Both the position numbers and the translations under genes were made by a program. This document shows positions 15,113 through 24,009 of a stretch of DNA of 64,000 nucleotides, piece by piece. The stretch is taken from positions 1,089,315-1,153,314 of the forward strand of contig NZ_JBCNJT010000001.1 in assembly GCF_039596395.1 (NCBI RefSeq), written 5' to 3'. Under the pieces are notes generated by a model, which did no database searches, was not told the origin of the DNA, and worked only from the letters and a program-made list of their open reading frames with translations. The DNA is from Fluviicola sp. (lineage in GTDB: Bacteria; Bacteroidota; Bacteroidia; Flavobacteriales_D; Crocinitomicaceae). How positions within the stretch are numbered: position 1 is the first letter of the stretch; each line of letters opens with the position of its first letter.

Positions 15113-17124
15113 TACTTAAGGATCTTGTATTCTGTTCTACGGTTTTCCTGATGTGCTTTTTCTTTTTCGCTTTCCTTGGTCATTTTTGCGATTGCTTCGT
15201 CTGTAAAGATCGGCATCGTTTCGCCGTAACCTTTGGAAGACAAACGTGTAGCTTCGATTCCTTGCTGGATCAGATAATCTTTCACTGATTTTGCACGGGC
15301 ATCGGACAGTTTCAAGTTAGCCGCTTCATCACCACGCGTATCGGTATGTCCGCCAATCTCAATTTTAATAGCCGGATTGGCTTTCAGGAAGTCGCGCAAT
15401 TTGTTCAATTCTACGTATGATTCCGGACGCAGTGTTGCTTTATCCAAATCGAAGAATACGTTACGAAGCGCTGTCGGAGGTCCTGCAACGATCGGGTTCA
15501 TCGGCACATCCATGTGGAAAGATTCCTGGTTGTCGGCAACTGTCATGTTGAAATTCTGGGAGTAGAAGGTGTATCCCGGATAACTTACGGAGAGTGCATA
15601 TTCTTCGTTGATAGGAAGAGAAACGGTGAATGTTCCGTTGACCTGGTCAGCCTCCGATTTGATCACTTCAACTCCTGTTTTGATATTTACCAGTGAGAAT
15701 TTCCCCGGAAGCGGTTTTTTGGTCACCGCATCGAAAACCAATCCGTCGAAATAAAGTGTTTTCACCGGACGGAACTTCTCAGGCAACACGAAATAGTACA
15801 GATCCAGTTTCCCGAATCCTCCTTCACGGTCTGAAGCAAAGAATGCAATTTCTCCGTCGGCACTTACCAATAGCGAGTTTTCGTCGGCACTTGAATTGAT
15901 CGGATATCCTAAGTTTTCAGCTTGTCCCCATTCTCCTTTGTCGTTCATACGGGAAACGAAAATATCCAGTCCGCCCATCCCACGATGTCCCTGCGAAGAG
16001 AAATACAGGGTTTTCCCATCCGGGTGTATCAGTACGGATTCTTCCATATATGGAGTATTGATTGTAGAAGGAAGGCGTACAGGCGTATTCCAGGTTCCGT
16101 CGTCTTTTAATGTCGAAGTGTAAATGTCTGAATCCGGGATACCGCTTTTAGTCATCACACGACGCACGAAGTAAAGCGTTTTTCCGTCTGCTGACAGGGA
16201 AGGCTGTGTTTCCCAGTTCCCGGTATTGATTGCTCCCGGAAGATTTACCGGGTCAACCCATTGATTTCCCAAACGTTTGGTGTAGAACAGATCACAACTT
16301 CCTTTTCCTTTGCGGCCTTCACCATAACTTCCTGACTCATCGTCACAAGCCACAAAGATCAGGTTTCTTCCGTCTGCAGAAATAGTAGGAGCTCCTTCGT
16401 TTCTCACTGTATTGATGTTTTTAGGCATCGGGATCGCGGTTTCCCAGGTTTTGAATGTACTGAGATTGGACACGTAGAAATCTTCCTGTTCGCCATAAAC
16501 CGGAACCCTCTTGTCTTCAATTCTTCTGGTAAACAGGAGGGTTTTTCCATCAACGGTAATAGTAGGGAAATATTCCGCATCTTTTGTGTTGACGCCAGGT
16601 CCTAAATTCACCGGTTTGAACTGTGTCGGATTTTTCATGGCTTCAATCGCAAAAGCACAGTCATTAATGAGTTGGTTTGCGCGGGCAACATTTTCCGGAT
16701 GTGCACCCTTGGCTTTTGTAAACTCTGTGAGACTTTTAGCCGCATTTTCATACTCACCTACGGAATATTCCATCGTTCCCAGGTAGAAATAAACGGCTCC
16801 TCCCGAAGTTGGGTTCGGATTGATTGCTATTGCTTTGCGGTAATGTTCGATTGCTTTGTAAGGCTGATTCAATTCTTCATACATTTCAGCTTCTACCATG
16901 TGAGCTTCCCAAAAATTCGGATCTTTCTCCAATGCTTTGTCTAAGAGACTGATCGCTCCTGCGAAATTGGGGCCGTGAGTTCTTGGATCAACTGATTTGC
17001 CAGGTTCATTTCTGGCTTGCTCATACAATTCAATGGCTTTTTTGTTTTTGGTGGAGTAAGTCATTTGAGCTGTGGAACAGGAAGCCATAGCTAATAAGAA
17101 CAAAACCAATAATCCGTTTTTCAT
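15112..17124 (-). CDS. PorE-like OmpA-family lipoprotein (TPR, beta-propeller, CRD, OmpA domain)
   Basis: A 670-residue outer-membrane-associated protein. A lipobox (AMASC, Cys16) anchors it. TPR repeats cover about 28-165, PD40/WD40-like propeller blades about 170-430 (SADGRNLIF, SADGKTLYF, HPDGKTLYFSS, SADGEIAFFAS), a carboxypeptidase regulatory-like domain about 450-540, and an OmpA_C peptidoglycan-binding domain about 550-670 (GGHTDTRGDE). This order is that of PorE, the T9SS component described in Porphyromonas gingivalis. Because such architectures have paralogs, PorE identity is inference. It lies 2 bp downstream of queE. Confidence 0.88.
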   Translation of the reverse strand: MKNGLLVLFLLAMASCSTAQMTYSTKNKKAIELYEQARNEPGKSVDPRTHGPNFAGAISLLDKALEKDPNFWEAHMVEAEMYEELNQPYKAIEHYRKAIAINPNPTSGGAVYFYLGTMEYSVGEYENAAKSLTEFTKAKGAHPENVARANQLINDCAFAIEAMKNPTQFKPVNLGPGVNTKDAEYFPTITVDGKTLLFTRRIEDKRVPVYGEQEDFYVSNLSTFKTWETAIPMPKNINTVRNEGAPTISADGRNLIFVACDDESGSYGEGRKGKGSCDLFYTKRLGNQWVDPVNLPGAINTGNWETQPSLSADGKTLYFVRRVMTKSGIPDSDIYTSTLKDDGTWNTPVRLPSTINTPYMEESVLIHPDGKTLYFSSQGHRGMGGLDIFVSRMNDKGEWGQAENLGYPINSSADENSLLVSADGEIAFFASDREGGFGKLDLYYFVLPEKFRPVKTLYFDGLVFDAVTKKPLPGKFSLVNIKTGVEVIKSEADQVNGTFTVSLPINEEYALSVSYPGYTFYSQNFNMTVADNQESFHMDVPMNPIVAGPPTALRNVFFDLDKATLRPESYVELNKLRDFLKANPAIKIEIGGHTDTRGDEAANLKLSDARAKSVKDYLIQQGIEATRLSSKGYGETMPIFTDEAIAKMTKESEKEKAHQENRRTEYKILK

Positions 17125-17126
17125 GC

Positions 17127-17741
17127 TTAAGGTATTTCTAAGTATTTATGAGTTTGTAAAGAAATCTTCCATTTCGGATGATTTTTTACGTACTCGATAA
17201 TTGTTGGCAATAATTGTTCCCTTTTTGACCATTCCGGCTGTAAATAGAGAACACAGTTTTCATTCACTTTTTGCGAATGGCCTTCTGCCCATGCCAAATC
17301 CGATTTATGAAAGATAACAATTTTTAGTTCCGAAGCCTTCAAATAAGCTTCTTCAACCGGTGCTTTAAATTTTTTAGGAGAAAAAGTGTACCAATCTACC
17401 TTCCCGGATAAATCACTGGTACCCGAAGTTTCAATAGCGACGTATTTCCCGATGGAGTGGAGTGCATCCACCAAAACAGTCAGGTCATACATGGCAGGCT
17501 CTCCTCCGGTAATAACGACCAATTCCCCCGGATATTGGGAAACCAGGTTTTTTAATTCCTCCACACTCATCTTCGGATGGATATCCGCATCCCAGGATTC
17601 TTTGACATCGCACCAAACACAGCCGACATCACATCCTCCCAATCGAATGAAATATGCAGAGGTTCCCGTGTATTTTCCTTCACCCTGTAACGTGTAGAAA
17701 TGTTCCATAACGGGGTAGAAAGTAGAACTGTATTGTGACAT
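17127..17741 (-). CDS. queE: 7-carboxy-7-deazaguanine synthase (radical SAM)
   Basis: A 204-residue radical SAM enzyme converting 6-carboxytetrahydropterin to 7-carboxy-7-deazaguanine in queuosine synthesis. The iron-sulfur cluster motif CxxxCxxC is visible as Cys37, Cys41, Cys44 in GGCDVGCVWCD. FYTLQGEGKYTGT precedes it, and ITGGEPAM is the SAM-binding GGE motif. Length is typical of the short Bacteroidota form. The ATG at 17739 is kept because family members begin about 10 residues before the MExFYTxQGEG block. A TACCTTTG element lies four bases upstream of this ATG, so the transcript may be leaderless. Confidence 0.93.
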   Translation of the reverse strand: MSQYSSTFYPVMEHFYTLQGEGKYTGTSAYFIRLGGCDVGCVWCDVKESWDADIHPKMSVEELKNLVSQYPGELVVITGGEPAMYDLTVLVDALHSIGKYVAIETSGTSDLSGKVDWYTFSPKKFKAPVEEAYLKASELKIVIFHKSDLAWAEGHSQKVNENCVLYLQPEWSKREQLLPTIIEYVKNHPKWKISLQTHKYLEIP

Positions 17742-17745
17742 ACTT

Positions 17746-17753
17746 CAAAGGTA
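17746..17753 (-). promoter_or_regulatory. -7 promoter element of the queE operon
   Basis: On the minus strand this reads TACCTTTG, a match to TAnnTTTG. The G lies four bases before the queE ATG, so transcription should begin at or next to the start codon. No clear -33 element is visible inside the AT-rich palindrome behind it. Confidence 0.4.
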
Positions 17754-17824
17754 ATTATCAATTATCAATTATCAAGTATGAATGTAGGATTGCTTGATAA
17801 TTTAGTAATCGGTAATTGATAATT
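17753..17824. repeat. AT-rich imperfect palindrome (family copy 1)
   Basis: Three tandem AATTATC units lead into AATTATCAAG (17767-17776), which pairs with CTTGATAATT at 17793-17802. A further AATTGATAATT at 17814-17824 matches the outer left units. It overlaps the stop codon of the Kir channel gene. Related elements are at 23939-24009 and 56022-56104. Confidence 0.75.
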
Positions 17825-18764
17825 AAGACAAGACTTCCAGATCGCTGATCTCGTTAATGTTGAGGACAATTGTCCCGTTATCGTCTGCATGGAAATTCTT
17901 TTTGAATTTCACACCGGTTGCCCATTGGTGTTCGGCGTAAGAGTGTTTCCGAATCACTGTTTGGGAGTAGGTTTCATCGAATGCTTCAATAATAATGAGC
18001 AATTCTGCCAGTTTTCCCCTGATTTCTGCCAATGTAAGGTCGTATAACGGAGAATCTTCGTTGATGAGATGTACGAGTGTCCATGTTAGCGGGAAATAGC
18101 GCACGAAATCAACCTCCAACGGAAGCGTATAGTATTGACGGTGAACCATACCTGTCTCCGAATCGTCGTCTACCAGTGAAAGCATCACATGTACTTTGGT
18201 ATTCAGGAGCACACTGTTTCGCTGATTCACAATTTTGAACATCAGTGCCATTTGGTCTTTATGCGGTGTAATGATGACATTGTGTGAAAAAGCAATTTTG
18301 GTAGAAGGTCTGGAGAACCGTCCGTATATCAAACCGGTTGCAATGGCAAAAGCGATCAACCCTACGAAAGCTTCCATGGCAGCAATGAAGGAAGTGAGAT
18401 TGCCGATAGGAGCAATGGCCCCGTAACCAACGGTTGTAAAAGTCTGGGCACTGAAATAAAAAGCTGCCACGAATTCGTTTTGATTGGGATTGATCCCGTG
18501 CAGGTGTTCCGTTCCGATCCAGCAATAAATTCCTGCAAAGAACAGGTTTGCCACCAGGAAACTTCCGACCAGGAAAAAGCCGAATTTCCAGGTATTCAGA
18601 TCGACTAAATATTTATAGAAATCCTTAAGCATGCGGACCGTACCGATCCGTTTGATGTTGTAGGAACCGTCCTCGTTTAAAATGCGTTTGACTGATTTTT
18701 GATAAGCTGTTCCCAAACCGGGATCCTGTGACTCGTATTGTTTGAATTTGCGTTGTTTGTCCAT
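17823..18764 (-). CDS. Inward-rectifier potassium channel, KirBac type
   Basis: A 313-residue ion channel. Two transmembrane helices (about 60-80 and 124-150) flank a pore loop with the selectivity filter TVGYG (residues 111-115). The C-terminal half is the cytoplasmic beta-sandwich of Kir channels, with the AFSHNVIITPHKDQMALMF segment at its start and the ESP-type LTWTLVHLINEDSPLY motif near 235. A slide-helix region precedes the first helix. It should conduct potassium inward across the inner membrane. It is transcribed alone on the minus strand, between sucD and the queE operon. Confidence 0.93.
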   Translation of the reverse strand: MDKQRKFKQYESQDPGLGTAYQKSVKRILNEDGSYNIKRIGTVRMLKDFYKYLVDLNTWKFGFFLVGSFLVANLFFAGIYCWIGTEHLHGINPNQNEFVAAFYFSAQTFTTVGYGAIAPIGNLTSFIAAMEAFVGLIAFAIATGLIYGRFSRPSTKIAFSHNVIITPHKDQMALMFKIVNQRNSVLLNTKVHVMLSLVDDDSETGMVHRQYYTLPLEVDFVRYFPLTWTLVHLINEDSPLYDLTLAEIRGKLAELLIIIEAFDETYSQTVIRKHSYAEHQWATGVKFKKNFHADDNGTIVLNINEISDLEVLS

Positions 18765-18828
18765 GTGGCCTTTTGAAATAATACTTGAAGTTAATCAAAC
18801 TATGGAATTGGAAACGACATTTTTGAGC

Positions 18829-18862
18829 AAAAAAAATCCCGATTCTTTTAGGAACCGGGATC
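18829..18862 (-). terminator. Rho-independent terminator after sucD
   Basis: On the minus strand ATCCCGGTTC pairs with GAATCGGGAT (one G:T-like mismatch inside) across a short A-rich loop, followed by eight T residues. It begins about 20 bp after the sucD stop. Confidence 0.75.
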
Positions 18863-18883
18863 TTGTAGTATTAATTAGAGCGA

Positions 18884-19762
18884 TTACGCTGTAACTCCTA
18901 AAATTTCAGCCATTTTCGAACCAATGTGAGCCGGAGAATCAACTACGTGGATTCCGCACTCGCGCATGATACGTTTTTTAGCTTCTGCTGTATCGTCATC
19001 ACCACCAACGATTGCACCTGCGTGACCCATTGTACGTCCTTTTGGTGCTGTTTCACCTGCGATAAATCCGACAACCGGTTTTGTGCCGTTTTCTTTGATC
19101 CAGCGTGCAGCGATAGCCTCAAGGCTTCCACCGATCTCACCGATCATGATGATTCCTTCTGTTTCAGGATCGTTCATCAACAATTCAACGGCTTCTTTGG
19201 TAGTTGTTCCGATAATCGGGTCACCACCGATACCGATTGCAGTTGTAATTCCCAATCCTGCTTTAGCAACCTGGTCAGCTGCTTCATACGTTAAAGTTCC
19301 CGATTTGGAAACAATCCCGATTTTTCCTTTTTTGAAAACGAATCCCGGCATGATACCTACTTTCGCTTCATCTGCAGTGATCACACCCGGACAGTTTGGC
19401 CCGATCAAACGAGCTCCTGTACCTTTCAGGTATTCTTTTGCTTTCACCATGTCATTTACCGGGATACCTTCCGTGATACAAACGATCACTTTGATTCCTC
19501 CGTTTGCTGCTTCCATAATGGCATCAGCTGCAAATGCAGGCGGAACGAAAATAATAGAAACATCAGCACCAGTTTTTGCTACTGCATCAGCAACTGTATT
19601 GAAAACAGGACGATCCAGGTGAGTTGAACCACCTTTTCCCGGAGTAACACCTCCTACAACGTTTGTTCCATAATCAATCATCTGACCTGCATGGAAAGTA
19701 CCTTCACTTCCTGTGAATCCTTGTACAATTACTTTAGAGTTTTTATTAACTAGAACACTCAT
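18884..19762 (-). CDS. sucD: Succinate-CoA ligase, alpha subunit
   Basis: A TCA-cycle enzyme subunit that, with SucC, converts succinyl-CoA and NDP to succinate, CoA and NTP. The CoA-binding Rossmann domain is N-terminal ([20 protein letters not shown]), LIGPNCPG is present in the middle, and the phosphohistidine lies in GHAGAI. The upstream in-frame ATG at 19801 would place 13 basic residues before MSVLVNKN and overlaps the promoter region, so I take the start at 19760-19762 (292 residues). sucC is not in the window. It has its own promoter at 19799-19829 and its own terminator. Confidence 0.95.
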   Translation of the reverse strand: MSVLVNKNSKVIVQGFTGSEGTFHAGQMIDYGTNVVGGVTPGKGGSTHLDRPVFNTVADAVAKTGADVSIIFVPPAFAADAIMEAANGGIKVIVCITEGIPVNDMVKAKEYLKGTGARLIGPNCPGVITADEAKVGIMPGFVFKKGKIGIVSKSGTLTYEAADQVAKAGLGITTAIGIGGDPIIGTTTKEAVELLMNDPETEGIIMIGEIGGSLEAIAARWIKENGTKPVVGFIAGETAPKGRTMGHAGAIVGGDDDTAEAKKRIMRECGIHVVDSPAHIGSKMAEILGVTA

Positions 19763-19798
19763 GTTTGAGAATTTAGATTTCGTTTTTAAAATGCGATT

Positions 19799-19829
19799 CA
19801 AAAATAGCGGTTTCTTTTCGTTTTAACAA
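19799..19829 (-). promoter_or_regulatory. sucD promoter
   Basis: On the minus strand a TTG (19827-19829) is followed after 20 bp by TATTTTTG (19799-19806), fitting the Bacteroidota -33/-7 pattern. The leader to the ATG at 19762 would be about 30 nt. This element argues against the upstream ATG at 19801, which overlaps it. Confidence 0.6.
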
Positions 19830-20046
19830 TGTTTTGAGTGAATTTATGTTGCTAAACAATGATATTTTCATGGAATCCTGAAAATCCTTAAAAATGAGGT
19901 TTTTAGAGTTTTTAAAATCGGTTATTGGTGTATTGGCAGGATGGTTGAATAAGTCTGGTTTATTGCTCTATTCCAACAGGCTTTTATGCATTTACACACA
20001 ATAAATGAGCAATTACGCTGTTAATCAATCATTAAAATATCGTTTT

Positions 20047-20955
20047 ATGAAAACCTGCATAGCTCTATTATCCGTATTGATTACCGGGATTGGTTTTTCC
20101 CAACGGGCGGATTCATTAAAAACCAAAAACACGCGTTTTATTGTCAAGATGACTCATGGAATGACAGGCCGTGTGAATTTTGATTATACCAACGCGGAAT
20201 GGGAAAAAATGACCCCTGGATTTGAGATTCCGGATTCACTGAAGCCGATGGACCATCAACTCAATTTCAACGATAATATCCGGTCGATCTCTAACGGTTC
20301 TTATTATATGTTCTCCTTTTCATTCATTAATAATAAAAAAATGAACCAGGCAGATCGTAAGTTTTTGGCAACAACAACAATTCACCTGGGTTACGGGCCG
20401 GAAATAGCCGCAAGAAAAGACTGGTACCATGAAAACAAACAGGTGATAGATACGCTGAGTTCTTCCCAGACCGGACAGGAGTTTTACGTGATGGGTAACA
20501 GGAACCAGAGTATTTCAAAGATTTATCACTCCCAGACACTTGTTTTCGGTGCGGGAGAACACATCGCCACAAACCCGAACCGTATTTTCCAATTTGAAAC
20601 CGGTTTGGATGTTTTGTGTTTACTTAGTCTTTCCAGTAGAATAAAGGCTTCTTATATTGACACATATATAGTTGAGGGCTTACCGCAGGATCCGAACGGA
20701 GGGTATTATCCGGCATATCCGTATCCTGCAACCGAAGATATCCGTACAGAAACATTTTCCAGCAAAGTGACTGCCGGGTTAATCATGCGCGTGCCATTGG
20801 AAATCAGCTTTAAGTTGTCGCGGACAAGTCCTGTTGCAAGCCGTATGCGCATAGGAGCAGAGTTGAATCCCGGATTGACAACGGTATTTACAGGAGGTTT
20901 GATCACCAGTAATTTCAATGTCAGCGGGGGAATGAATTTTCGTTTTGCTTTTTAA
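20047..20955 (+). CDS. Secreted protein, tandem paralog A, unknown function
   Basis: The frame opens at 20005, but the ATG at 20047 begins a good signal peptide (MKTCIALLSVLITGIGFSQ), giving 302 residues. After it come RADSLKTKN, a TPGFEIPDSL segment, TTTIHLGYGPE, SSSQTGQEFYVMGNR and FQFETGLDVL, each with a counterpart in the next gene. The alternating pattern near the C-terminus and the final aromatic (FRFAF) suggest an outer-membrane beta-barrel, but the N-terminal half is less clear. No known family recognised. It is followed 58 bp later by its paralog on the same strand. Confidence 0.7.
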   Translation: MKTCIALLSVLITGIGFSQRADSLKTKNTRFIVKMTHGMTGRVNFDYTNAEWEKMTPGFEIPDSLKPMDHQLNFNDNIRSISNGSYYMFSFSFINNKKMNQADRKFLATTTIHLGYGPEIAARKDWYHENKQVIDTLSSSQTGQEFYVMGNRNQSISKIYHSQTLVFGAGEHIATNPNRIFQFETGLDVLCLLSLSSRIKASYIDTYIVEGLPQDPNGGYYPAYPYPATEDIRTETFSSKVTAGLIMRVPLEISFKLSRTSPVASRMRIGAELNPGLTTVFTGGLITSNFNVSGGMNFRFAF

Positions 20956-20987
20956 AGGTCATTAGCAAGGGATAAAGCTTTAATTTC

Positions 20988-20995
20988 TAATTTTG
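20988..20995 (+). promoter_or_regulatory. -7 promoter element of the second paralog
   Basis: TAATTTTG matches TAnnTTTG and lies 18 bp before the ATG at 21014. No good -33 element is seen. It suggests that the downstream paralog can be transcribed on its own. Confidence 0.4.
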
Positions 20996-21013
20996 GGATA
21001 TTAAAACCAACTG

Positions 21014-21937
21014 ATGAAAGCCTTTATCCCTTGTTTGTTCCTGCTAATCACCGGAATAAGCTTTTCTCAAAAAAACGATTCCATTAAGCCGAAAGCGATT
21101 GCTTTTGCAGTGAAAGCCAGTATCGGTGGAATTACGCCTAATAAAATTGCTTTTTCTGATGCCGGCTGGGACCGGTTAACTCCCGGATTCCAGGTTCTTG
21201 ATTCATTTCAGGTTAATCCGACCGGGACAGACCAATTTGCAGGGGAACCGGATGATTCGTATAACGTTTTCTCCTTTTCCTTTCTCAACAACCCGAAAAA
21301 GCAGACTGGAAAAAACTATCGGTTTTCCACAACTATCCATATCGGCCAAGGTCCTGAGGCAAAAGCTTCGAAGTACTGGGTCCGTGACAACAGGACTATT
21401 ATTGATACCTTATCTTCCGGGCAAACGGGAACAACTTATTTCGTTTATGGTAACAGACGGCAGGAGATACAAAAACAGTACCGGATAAAATCATGGATGA
21501 TCGGACTGGGAGAGCGTTTTGCGCTGAGACCGGGTAAGATTTTCCAGTTTGAAACAGGATTGGATGTTTATATGCTGCTTGGCAAACCTTCCGTTCAATC
21601 AGCTACCTGGGAAAGTTACATCGTAGAGGATATTAATGGAAGCACTTACCAGTCTTCCACTCCACAGCCGGTGTTAAATCCATCGCAAACTACGAATTAT
21701 GCTGCAAAAATGTCGGAAGGATTATTGGTTAGCATACCGTTTGATATCAGTTTTGCCTTATCCAAGAATAACCCGTTCTTCAAAAGAATCAGACTTGGAC
21801 TGGAAGCGAATTACGGAATGGCTTTCCAGTTTACAAAAGGGAAGACGAGTTACACGGAAAGCAAAAGCTGGGCTCTTAATTTACGCTATGAATTTTACCA
21901 ATTCAGAAGACCTTTTCAATCGAAATCTCAAAAATAA
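21014..21937 (+). CDS. Secreted protein, tandem paralog B, unknown function
   Basis: A 307-residue protein with a signal peptide (MKAFIPCLFLLITGISFSQ). Shared landmarks with the gene before it include a FSQ cleavage site, ND/ADSxKxK, LTPGFQVLDSF, SFSFLNN, TIHIGQGPEA, SSGQTGTTYFVYGNR and FQFETGLDV, in the same order and at matching positions. The C-terminal region looks like a barrel, ending in YEFYQFR before a basic tail. Its last 35 bases overlap the 3' end of the FKBP gene on the other strand. Function unknown. Confidence 0.72.
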   Translation: MKAFIPCLFLLITGISFSQKNDSIKPKAIAFAVKASIGGITPNKIAFSDAGWDRLTPGFQVLDSFQVNPTGTDQFAGEPDDSYNVFSFSFLNNPKKQTGKNYRFSTTIHIGQGPEAKASKYWVRDNRTIIDTLSSGQTGTTYFVYGNRRQEIQKQYRIKSWMIGLGERFALRPGKIFQFETGLDVYMLLGKPSVQSATWESYIVEDINGSTYQSSTPQPVLNPSQTTNYAAKMSEGLLVSIPFDISFALSKNNPFFKRIRLGLEANYGMAFQFTKGKTSYTESKSWALNLRYEFYQFRRPFQSKSQK

Positions 21938-22358
21938 GCGTCGAATTTGCAGGGATTTTATCCAGGCCGTCATCTCCGTATCCCAATTGTGGCGGAACGA
22001 CCATGCGCAGTTTTGTTCCGGCAACGTGATTCAGGAGTCCCAATTGAAATCCGCCGATCAATCCTTTTAAATTGGATTTCAACGGTTTTCCCGGTTCCGT
22101 CTGGTCGAATTTTCTTCCGTTGGTGAGTGTTCCTTTGTAGGAAAGTTCCAATTCACTTCCCGACTGGATTTTTTCTGTTCCGGTTCCTTTTTCCAGCACT
22201 TCTACTACCAGGCCTCCATCCAGCACTTCGTAGTTCCAATGGTGCTTTTTGGCATATTCTTCCGCTTTTGAAACGAAACCGCTTTTTTCTTCTTCTGAAT
22301 AAGTGTTGCAGCCCAAAACGATCAGGCCGGTCAGCAATATAACTAATAGATTACGCAT
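21903..22358 (-). CDS. FKBP-type peptidyl-prolyl isomerase, lipoprotein
   Basis: A 151-residue lipoprotein (lipobox VLGC, Cys17) with one FKBP domain at about 55-150. Landmarks are LELSYKGTLTNGRKFDQT, GFQLGLLNHVAGTKLRMVVPP, LGYGDDG and IPANSTLIFEI. It should catalyse proline isomerisation during folding of exported proteins on the periplasmic side of a membrane. It lies last in a run with TraB/GumN and a methyltransferase on the minus strand; the ATG is 1 bp from the TraB stop. Its 3' end overlaps the convergent paralog gene by 35 bp. Confidence 0.92.
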   Translation of the reverse strand: MRNLLVILLTGLIVLGCNTYSEEEKSGFVSKAEEYAKKHHWNYEVLDGGLVVEVLEKGTGTEKIQSGSELELSYKGTLTNGRKFDQTEPGKPLKSNLKGLIGGFQLGLLNHVAGTKLRMVVPPQLGYGDDGLDKIPANSTLIFEISIEKVF

Positions 22359-22359
22359 A

Positions 22360-23205
22360 TCAATATCGAACAGGAGTTACTTCATATCCTTTTTGCCGGA
22401 GCAGTTCAATTACTCCGTTTGATCCGCCTAAATGTCCGGCGCCGACTGCAAAGAAACAGGATTTGGTTTTCATCAGTTCCTCCATTTTGGGGATCCAGTT
22501 GTGGTTTCTTTTATCCAACAGTTCTTCCGCAGAACTTCCCAGTTCATCACTTTCCTGGATTAGTTTGGCCAATTTTTCAAGATCCTGATCATGGTAATAA
22601 CGGACCATTTCCCGGAAGTTTTTTTCACCTTCCTCCGGATTTCTCACCGATTCCATGATCATTTCAGCCATTTCCTCGGACGGGATTTTATCAAAAATTG
22701 CCAATTGGTACTCGACTGTTTCAAGGCCACTTACCGGGATTTTGTTTTGCTGAGCGCGCGATTCGATTTCCATATCGATCATGCGTACTTTCCCGGTGAT
22801 CATTTTTTGCAGGCTCAGCTGTAATAAGGTAAACGGTTTTCTTTTTTCGAGTGCCTTTTCAAATTTTGCGGGTTGTGTTCCCAATAAATCTGCTCCCCAG
22901 TTCAATACCGAATCCTTTTGCTGCGGAGTGAAAATATCGAAACAGGAACCTGAATCCAATTCCATGAGTTTCATAGCCGCACTCTGATCGTTCAGATTCG
23001 CAATCTCCAGAATCACTTCATTGGACCTGGAAATGATTTTATCCAGTTTTCCGGGAAAATAATAGAGGGAATCCGGGATCATGTGGATCGTGCCGAAGAG
23101 GTAAGAAACGGTTTTATCCTTTCCTTTCACCTGGTACAACAGCGAATTGTTTTGTCCGAAGACAAGTCCCGAAAGGAATAAAAAAATCCAGGTCAAAAAA
23201 CGCAT
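22360..23205 (-). CDS. TraB/GumN family protein, exported
   Basis: A 281-residue protein with a signal peptide (MRFLTWIFLFLSGLVFG). The family motifs are present: LFGTIHMIPDS near residue 36, SNEVILEIAN near 80, GLETVEYQLA near 155, and VGAGHLGGSNGVIELL near the C-terminus, with conserved GxxH and GxHL elements. TraB/GumN (TIKI-like) proteins are putative metal-dependent proteases, and the bacterial members are little characterised. Start and stop interlock closely with the methyltransferase (1 bp) and FKBP (1 bp) genes, so a three-gene operon is likely. Confidence 0.88.
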   Translation of the reverse strand: MRFLTWIFLFLSGLVFGQNNSLLYQVKGKDKTVSYLFGTIHMIPDSLYYFPGKLDKIISRSNEVILEIANLNDQSAAMKLMELDSGSCFDIFTPQQKDSVLNWGADLLGTQPAKFEKALEKRKPFTLLQLSLQKMITGKVRMIDMEIESRAQQNKIPVSGLETVEYQLAIFDKIPSEEMAEMIMESVRNPEEGEKNFREMVRYYHDQDLEKLAKLIQESDELGSSAEELLDKRNHNWIPKMEELMKTKSCFFAVGAGHLGGSNGVIELLRQKGYEVTPVRY

Positions 23206-23206
23206 G

Positions 23207-23926
23207 TTATTTTTCCAGGGTTAATTCGGCCAGGTAATGATCGTCTTCTTCCAATACACGAACTGCCTTCAAACCAACTTTTTTGGAAGCCTGGAATAAA
23301 TTGTCGAAATCTACGTACAGCCAGTCGAACCAAGGTCCTTTTTGCTTTTTGTATTTCATTTGAAAACGGAAGTTTCCGTAGTATTCCGTATTCAGATCCA
23401 CCCAAAGCGCTCCGTCTTCATCCTCATAAAGGGAATGAATATCCGAAGAATCGCACAAGATCTTTCCGCCCGGATTCAATAAGGATTTTGCATGCTCCAG
23501 GGTTCTTTCCAGGTTGGATAATTTCCCGGCGATGCCGATTCCGTTCATTAACATCAAAATGGTATCGTATTTCCGGTCTTTCAGGGAAAAGAAATTGATG
23601 CGTTCTGCGTTCAAGTCGTTGCTTTTCAGGTACTCAACCGCTCCTTCAGAAATGTCGATACAATCGACTTTAAACCCAAGATCCTGCAGATATGTTGCAT
23701 GAATTCCTGCGCCTGCACCAACGTCCAGTACGTGTCCTCGTGCCAGTGAAAGGGCTTTTTGTTCGATCGGAGGCATTTCATCGTATTTTCTGAAAAGTAC
23801 TTCCAAAGGAATAATATCGTCTTCGCAAATGTCGGAAGAAACAATAATGTCTTCCGGGCGTCTTTTGTCTGCGTATTCTTTGATGGCTGCTCCAATCGGA
23901 TCGCCGTATTTTTTTTCGTTGCTCAT
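23207..23926 (-). CDS. Class I SAM-dependent methyltransferase
   Basis: A 239-residue cytoplasmic methyltransferase. Motif I is VLDVGAGAGIHATYLQ near residue 70, followed by an acidic VDCIDIS after beta-2 (ribose contact). The rest matches the Rossmann-like fold, with LLNPGGKILCDSS as the beta-5 region. The substrate is not readable. It is the first gene of the methyltransferase-TraB-FKBP run and lies downstream of an AT-rich palindrome. Confidence 0.88.
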   Translation of the reverse strand: MSNEKKYGDPIGAAIKEYADKRRPEDIIVSSDICEDDIIPLEVLFRKYDEMPPIEQKALSLARGHVLDVGAGAGIHATYLQDLGFKVDCIDISEGAVEYLKSNDLNAERINFFSLKDRKYDTILMLMNGIGIAGKLSNLERTLEHAKSLLNPGGKILCDSSDIHSLYEDEDGALWVDLNTEYYGNFRFQMKYKKQKGPWFDWLYVDFDNLFQASKKVGLKAVRVLEEDDHYLAELTLEK

Positions 23927-23938
23927 ACTTAAAAGTAA

Positions 23939-24009
23939 TTATGAATGAGTCAATTATCAATTATCAAGAAATGAAATCTTGATAATTCAAGCATTCATAA
24001 CTGATAATT
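23939..24009. repeat. AT-rich imperfect palindrome (family copy 2)
   Basis: The inner arms AATTATCAAG (23959-23968) and CTTGATAATT (23978-23987) match those of the elements at 17753 and 56022. Outer arms TTATGAATG (23939-23947) and CATTCATAA (23992-24000) extend the fold. It fills the gap between the methyltransferase start and the stop of the pRiA4b-like gene. Confidence 0.75.
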
